A stretch of DNA of 64,000 nucleotides from Periconia sp. R9002 (taxonomy: Eukaryota > Ascomycota > Dothideomycetes > Pleosporales > Periconiaceae): positions 248,001-312,000 of the forward strand of contig JAMAHW010000039.1 of the NCBI GenBank assembly GCA_023627715.1. Direction: 5' to 3'. The notes under the pieces were generated by a model, which was not told where the DNA came from, did no database searches, and saw only the letters and a list, made by a program, of their open reading frames with translations. Shown piece by piece: positions 58,545-64,000 of the stretch (the first letter of the stretch is position 1; every line of letters begins with the position of its first letter). Made by a program: the position numbers and the translations under genes.

Positions 58545-58872
58545 TCACAGAGTATTGCTACCCTGGGTATCGACACAGGTAGGGGAGAACACTTGGTAAC
58601 GTTCTCGGCCGTAGGTTTTCCCATATAAGTATGTAAAACCCAATTCTTCGTCTTGGTCGATATTTCCCAGAATTTGAAACAATATCACATGCCTCTTTAC
58701 CATAAACGTGGCCCAACGATTGAAATTAGGCTCACAGCTGCTATTCATGAACCAAGTCTATGTTCCTTTTTCTTCCGCATTGATGCTGCAATTTCGTAGG
58801 ATGCTAATCTAGTACCGGGTTATGTTTCGAAGTTGTGGGCGGGCGAAGCTCACCAATGTACTCGCCTACTTA
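58545..58872 (-). pseudogene. SET-domain gene relict
   Basis: Minus-strand text shows SET-domain landmarks in order. A TAA (58872-58870) is followed directly by VGEYIGELRPP and TSKHNPVLD, then a TAG. In a shifted frame CSINAEEKGT follows, then a TAG, then FMNSSCEPNFNRWATFMVKRHVILFQILGNIDQDEELGF and YLYGKTYG. NSSCEPN stands for the NHSCxPN signature and DQDEELGFTY for the GEEL-x-x-DY end. Intact proteins methylate lysines. At least three stops and one shift make this copy dead. No pre-SET region was found. Confidence 0.75.
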
Positions 58873-60251
58873 TCGCTGTTTCTTGAGCCAATGATCGAAT
58901 TTTAGGTGTGCTATGTAATCAGGGTAGTAGGTGCCTCGAATATGGATTGAAGTCACTGGATCGAAATGCACTTTCGGGGAAGCCGAATAGCACTTTGTGT
59001 TGCAGAGAGGATCGTCACAGCTGCGTGAGCCTAATACAAATTAGTGGTGTGGAATGGAATAGATTGATGCAACCTACAGTGCAAATATTTATATTAAGAA
59101 TTGTATCCAAATGCTCCCAGGACCTATGTAATAACTTTGGCAGGTTTTGTTTCGACCCTCGCTTCGTATTCTTGCCAACGCCCCCAGTTGTCTTTGATGT
59201 GCTTGAAAAACGCACCTCCATTCCTCTTCCCCCAAGTGTGGCCTGAGATTGAGATTGGGATGATTCTCAGGATCGCCGTGGACAAGAAAACCCCGCGCTG
59301 CTTTACCATGTTGCCACAGGATCGGCCAGTATGCGCTTTAGAATTGTCAGAATGCCGATGTGAGGATTCTGCGCGCAGCAACCCAAAAGTGTTTGCGGCG
59401 AGACGTTGGTGTTCTAACGACTATATCTCCTGTTATTGCTCCTCGCGCGTTCTTTGTACGGACAATAGATACAATACAACAATCGGAAAACAAAGAAGAC
59501 AATGAAACCCAATGGAGAAGTCCCATTGGTTCGGAATGACTACCACCCAGAGGTTTATTTTTCGATAGCCGTACCTGGCTTACCACTTATCTGCGACTAT
59601 GCAATATGCGTTGCGGTAAATGGGTATGAATTCTTGTTCGCCTTTCTCCAAATTACAGCTAATCGCCACTAGTGCTACTTTGAGGCTTCTGCAAGGTGCA
59701 CAATAGTCTAATTACGAATGAGGTGTAGAGCTAATACACAAAGGTGTTATAGTGGAGATTGTGTAAAACCTATCTGTACACCGGCATCTTACACTGACGT
59801 GCTTTAAGCGTTCACATACTTAAGCAGGTGTACCATATGCTATCCTTCGCGTGAAACCCAACATACATACTTTGGTCTGTCGATCACCCCACTAACATCA
59901 TATTCAATCTTATCTAAAACACTCGCTGACCTCGTGGTCTGCCCTGCAGATCTGGATTCATTCGATATACATAACAGTATGTCAACAGCGGAAGACCTAA
60001 GAATTGATGCGTATATCCGATTTTAAAAACGTCGTTTCCACGAGTTGGGCACAGCGTCGAGTTCTCGAATCCGCTTCAAATTCTGAACCAGTCCAGACTA
60101 AGTTCTATTCGAGCACGTTAGAGTTTTCCACTAGCGCAAAAGGGGCAGTCAGTTTAACCTCGGCGTTCGGAGGTCTATGGACTACTAATTTGTGTCATGG
60201 GCTCGCTAAAAATGCATGCCAAGACCGGCCGTTCCGCAGAATCTCTCATAA
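58873..60251. other. Intergenic, possibly more relics
   Basis: 1.38 kb. A minus-strand frame at 59124-59381 (ending GGAFFKHIKDNWGRWQEYEA...) has protein-like composition but no family I can name. Nothing else recognised. Confidence 0.35.
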
Positions 60252-60485
60252 AAAGATGTATCCGCACGTACACCTTTGCCTCCACTGCGTCCGTCATTGT
60301 ATGCCATATCATATGTTAAGACTGACAGCAAGATCACCAGCGGCGCAGGGTTTGCAACCACTTGGAACATGAAGTCTGGGGAAGATGATCCTGATCGTGC
60401 ACAGTGCGCTCACACGGGACGCATTATTCACTTTGCACCCCTTGTAGCTGGAAGATCGACGTTCGATGTGTCAAGGGCCACGTGA
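60252..60485 (+). pseudogene. Possible relict of an MR/MLE enolase-superfamily gene
   Basis: A plus-strand frame, opened by a TAA just upstream, reads KDVSARTP, then SLYAISYVKTDSKI-SGAGF, then HFAPLVAGRSTFDV, and stops at TGA (60483-60485, overlapping a GTGAGT). The order and spacing recall the N-terminal domain of L-fuconate-dehydratase-like enzymes: a KDVRFPT start, Y-AYV-TDS, G-GFTFT, and A-LVVGR-L-DI. The catalytic barrel downstream is not recognisable. This is a weak call on about 78 codons; a chance frame is the alternative. Confidence 0.35.
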
Positions 60486-61055
60486 GTCCCGCGGATCATG
60501 GTTTCATCGTGCATATCTAGTAGGTAACTAAAGCCAATAGTTACATAGTCTCAGGACCTGAACCATTCGCAGAAGAATTTCTTTAATGCGCTAGCCAAAT
60601 CGCGCATTTCCCAATTGGTTGGCTAGAGATCCTTCATCCGTTTAGGAGTTGCTACGGTCAACCCTATCGGCCGATGATTTCCAAAAGAAGATTCGTTCCA
60701 CATTCGGCAGCAGCACCCTTGGACGATCATCTAGTGCTTGCTCCATAGAGACCGACAACATGGGAACTGGTACTGGTGGTCAGTGGCGTATTATGTCCGA
60801 ACCATCCCTAGGTGGACCTGTCTTAAGGGGAATGAGGAGGGTGCTGAAATTCTACCGATAGATTCTCACTTCGAACCAACTTATTCTGGATGTTCTCCGA
60901 GATGGAACAAAATTCGACCACTGTGAAGTAATAACTCGATGAAGATCAGGGGGTCGCGGGATGATATTTAATAGACGTGGCTGAGCATGAAACCAGCTGC
61001 TTGATTAATCGCTCCAGTCAATCTTGCTATTGCCATTTCATTCTCTTTTGGCAAG
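60486..61055. other. Intergenic, upstream of BBE-like oxidase
   Basis: 570 bp. Short frames lack motifs. It must contain the promoter of the oxidase gene; a clear TATA was not found. Confidence 0.4.
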
Positions 61056-62870
61056 ATGAAGCTTCTTCTGGTTCTACAGGCCTTACAGCTTTTGGCAATC
61101 TCAGGGGAGGCTCGACCCTCGAAAGGCTCGCGTGCTGGCAAATGTCTTCTGCTACCTGGCGATTCTGATTGGCCGAAAACCGACATCTGGACGGCACTGA
61201 ATACCACTGTCAACGGCAAGCTTGTAGCCACCAATCCCATTGGCTCACCCTGCCACGATCCCACCTACGATGAGAGTGCCTGCAACTCTCTTCAAGCCGA
61301 ATGGCGCAACCCCCTGACACAGTAAGTAGTCCCATTGTCGAATTGGTTCAAGGAGACTGACACTGGAAGTACGAAATCGTCACACTCGATTATGCAGTCG
61401 TACTTTGCAAATCAGAGCTGTGATCCATTCACCGACCGAAGCAAGCCTTGTACGCTGGGCAATTACGTGTCGTACTCCATTCTGGCCACCGAGGCCCGCG
61501 ATGTTATTGCTGCCATTAAGTTTGCCAAGGCTCAAAACATCCGCGTACTGGCGCGAAATACTGGCCACGACTTTCTTGGTCGCTCCACTGGTGCCGGTGC
61601 CCTTGCTATCTGGACACAGGGTCTGAAAAACATCACCTTTGGCACATGGTCGGACGACAACTACTCTGGCCCCTCGGTAACCGTTGGCGCTGGTGTTATT
61701 GGCTACGAGATCTTGGAGGCTGCCAACCAGCAAGGCTTGGCGGTCGTGTCTGGTGAATGTGCTACAGTTGGCCTTGCTGGAGGATTCACTCAAGGTGGTG
61801 GCCATAGTGCTTTGAGCACTCAGTTTGGACTGGGGGCCGACCAGACTCTTTCTTTCGACGTGGTTACTGCAAAAGGAGAGTTGGTGGTTGCTTCCCCTAC
61901 CAAAAATGCGGATTTATACTGGGCTCTCAGCGGCGGGGGCGGTGGTACATATGGTATGGTTCGATCGACTCCTTGACGTAAGATGATATTCTGATTATGC
62001 AATCTAACAGGTATCGTCGTCTCTATGACTGTTCGTGCGTATCAAGCTAAGACGGTCGGCGGCGCAGCTATGCAACTATTGGCGTCCTCAACTAGCCCGG
62101 AGAACTTCGCCGCTGCACAAGAAAAGTTCCACGCGCTCCTCCCAAAAATGATCGATGCCGGTGCAATGGTCACATTTATCATCAGCTCGCAATATCTCGT
62201 GATCAAACCTCTCACCGTTTGGGACTCAACAGCCGCCTACGTCAGAGATGTTGTCCTAAAGCCTTTTTCAGACGCTCTGGTCGACTTAGGGATAACTCCA
62301 CCGATCGCCTACAGTGAACTGTCATATCGCGACCATTTTGATCGCTACTTTGGTCCGCTTCCCAAAGGAAGTTTTGAGGTCAATCGCTATCAGTTCGGTG
62401 GCCGTCTGATTCCTCGTCAGGTCGCGGAGAACAACAATACCGAGTTAACTAAGGTCTATTCGGACCTTGTCTCACAGGGTGTTCTTCTTGCCGGTAGCGC
62501 AGCCAGCTACAAAAAGCCATCCGGCGCCGCCAACTCCGTCCTACCGCAATGGCGCGACACCATCACCCAACTCCAGCTCATCACCAACTGGGACTCTACT
62601 GCACCCTGGGCCGATATGGAAGCGGCTCAAAAGAAGATGACTGAAGAATTCATGCCCAAGATTGAGGCCATCACCCCTGGCAGCGCTTCGTACATGAACG
62701 AGGCCGACTTTCAGCAAAAAAATTGGCAAACCACGTTCTTTGGTACGAACTATGGCAAACTCAGAGACATCAAGAAGAAATACGACCCTGACAACATGTT
62801 CTACATTCTCAAGGGTGTTGGAAGCGAAGATTGGACAGTAGGTAGCGATGGCAGGATGTGCCGAGTCTAG
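61056..62870 (+). CDS. Secreted BBE-like FAD-linked oxidase
   Basis: Exons 61056-61321, 61370-61953 and 62011-62870, introns of 48 and 57 nt, 569 aa. The signal peptide is MKLLLVLQALQLLAISGEA. The FAD_binding_4 domain contains RNTGHDFLGRSTG, with H155 for covalent attachment, and SGECATVGLAGGFTQGGGHS, whose C219 suits the second, 6-S-cysteinyl bond of bicovalent flavoproteins. The BBE C-terminal motif is NWQTTFFGTNYGKLRDIKKKYDP, then FYILKGVGSEDW. It would oxidise an alcohol, sugar or alkaloid-like substrate with O2, giving H2O2, outside the cell. The close group includes both natural-product and carbohydrate oxidases, so the substrate is undecided. Intact. Confidence 0.93.
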
Positions 62871-63352
62871 TAGTATAAGGAGAGGAGGGATATGTCAGTA
62901 AAAGAGATAAAGTATCTGTTTTTATACCCTTTCTATTCCTGTAATTATGTATACTATAGTAATCAATATACCTTTGTTTTATTTGCTAGGGTTAAGTCGA
63001 CACGCTGAACGCCTGTCAGCATTTTATAGGCGGGCATGGACGCATGTATTGGCAATGCGGCGTAGCATTTTTTCTGTGTTGAAGCGAAGCTTTGAGCGAA
63101 TGAGAACTTTGCCGTAATCTATACAGACCCGGCTGCATGTTTCTACACAATCACTCTGCCAGATTAGAAGCCACGAGGCAAACGATCCGCCCATCGCTCC
63201 CTTTCGTGCAACCCAATGTGATGATGTGAGGGATGCAGCGCAGCATGCACTCTTACCTCTTCTCTGTATATTTAATTGCCTACACTTCATTCTGTCATCG
63301 CTTGAACACTAGCTTCCTACCCCTTCACACACTGGCGTTCGGCGCGGTTTCC
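62871..63352. other. Intergenic
   Basis: 482 bp between the oxidase stop and the ATG of the last gene. The first 130 bp are AT-rich 3' flank. No other feature was recognised. Confidence 0.45.
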
Positions 63353-64000
63353 ATGGCACAATCATCCAACTGGACTTCGCAGTTTGCTGACGACCTTGCC
63401 TATGAAAGAACAGGATATGCGACAGGACCCGTTATAGAAGATGCATTCTATACAGTCGATGAGCGATGGGAAAAGAAGGCTCCTGGTACAATGTTTCGCG
63501 CGGAGCCCATGAATGCTTCACTATACACGATACCTCCGGCAACATCGGGTGTGCGTATCTTGTATCAGAGTGAGAACTTCAACGGTACCAACACGCCCGC
63601 TTCTGGCGTCGTCTTATTCCCTTATACGCCTCGAAAAACCGAGAAGGCCGAAATACCCGTCATTCTCTGGGCTCATGGAACTTGCGGCCTGTTTGCAAAT
63701 AGTGCGCCCTCGCATTACCGTAATCTTTGGCAGCACTTTATTGGTCCCTTTGCTTTTGCTCTCCAGGGTTTCATTGTCATCATGCCAGACTATGCAGGCC
63801 TGGGTGTGAGCATTGATAGCAAAGGGAAGCCTATAGTCCATGAGTACCTTGCTGCACCCGCCGCTTCCAAGGACATGGAGTATGCTGTTCGAGCTGCGCA
63901 GTCGGCCTTCCCTGAGGTTGGCCCACAATTTGTGGCAGTCGGCCATTCCCAGGGTGGAAACGCAGTCTGGGGTTTTGCGGAACGAATGCACACAAATCCC
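63353..64000 (+). CDS. Lipase-like alpha/beta hydrolase, cut by the window end
   Basis: An open frame from ATG at 63353 to the last base, 216 codons without a stop. VILWAHGTCG gives the oxyanion-hole region and FVAVGHSQGGNAVW the nucleophile elbow (GHSQGG). FIVIMPDYAGLG and EYLAAPAASKDMEYAVRAAQ match the secretory-lipase-like family (PF03583-type) of fungi. The catalytic Asp and His would lie beyond the edge. No signal peptide follows this ATG (MAQSSNWTSQFADD), so either the enzyme is intracellular or an upstream exon exists. It would cleave a lipid or other ester. Confidence 0.82.
   Translation, partial: MAQSSNWTSQFADDLAYERTGYATGPVIEDAFYTVDERWEKKAPGTMFRAEPMNASLYTIPPATSGVRILYQSENFNGTNTPASGVVLFPYTPRKTEKAEIPVILWAHGTCGLFANSAPSHYRNLWQHFIGPFAFALQGFIVIMPDYAGLGVSIDSKGKPIVHEYLAAPAASKDMEYAVRAAQSAFPEVGPQFVAVGHSQGGNAVWGFAERMHTNP

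Noticed and set aside
59124..59381. Minus-strand frame with protein-like text GGAFFKHIKDNWGRW
   Set aside because: Composition is suggestive, but I could not tie it to any family or find adjoining exons.

Overview
The window looks like genomic DNA of a filamentous ascomycete. Genes are interrupted by short introns (45-116 nt, mostly 50-60) with GTRNGT donors, CTRAY-type branch points and YAG acceptors. The gene families are typical of such fungi: HET domain, Zn(II)2Cys6 regulator, fungal rhodopsin-like 7TM protein, asco-laccase, BBE-like flavoprotein, DHA-type MFS, heme-thiolate haloperoxidase. I cannot name the species; a Dothideomycete-like plant-associated or saprobic fungus is only a guess. 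No rRNA, tRNA or CRISPR was recognised. All exon models were built by hand from reading frames and splice signals.

Region by region. 0-2.5 kb: a PD-(D/E)XK-like protein of unknown role, possibly cut by the left edge. 3.2-11.3 kb: laccase, O-methyltransferase, 7TM protein and FAD monooxygenase, a tailoring-type set without a core synthase. 12.5-16.6 kb: an F-box/C2H2-like protein, a degenerate small gene, a dead NRPS adenylation-domain fragment and a GH128-type hydrolase. 16.8-19.2 kb: two families of tandem repeats leading into a TATA promoter and an unrecognised 409-aa protein. 20-35 kb: a cluster-like block (MDR dehydrogenase, NAD(P)-binding protein with a frame break, Zn2Cys6 regulator, MFS, alpha/beta hydrolase, 2OG-Fe(II) oxygenase, dead DUF1365 gene, second MDR dehydrogenase). 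The two paralogous MDR genes face outward at its ends. 36-46.6 kb: a cysteine-rich membrane protein, a HET-domain protein, a 180-bp tandem duplication, a multi-pass membrane protein, a six-exon F-box-like gene and a small secreted protein. 47.6-51.5 kb: a DHA2-type MFS and a broken cytochrome P450. 52.8-54.8 kb: a secreted GH32 fructosidase. 56.5-58.9 kb: a 249-bp MITE with 30-bp terminal inverted repeats and TA duplications, an intracellular-type haloperoxidase and a SET-domain relict. 60-64 kb: a probable MR/MLE-enolase relict, a secreted BBE-like FAD oxidase and a lipase-like hydrolase cut by the right edge.

Taken together this is accessory territory: tailoring and catabolic enzymes, transporters and one pathway-type regulator, mixed with at least five decayed genes. 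Several premature stops fit C-to-T or G-to-A changes, as RIP-like mutation would give. The intact genes of the 20-35 kb block could form one co-regulated oxidative pathway that lacks a recognisable backbone enzyme.
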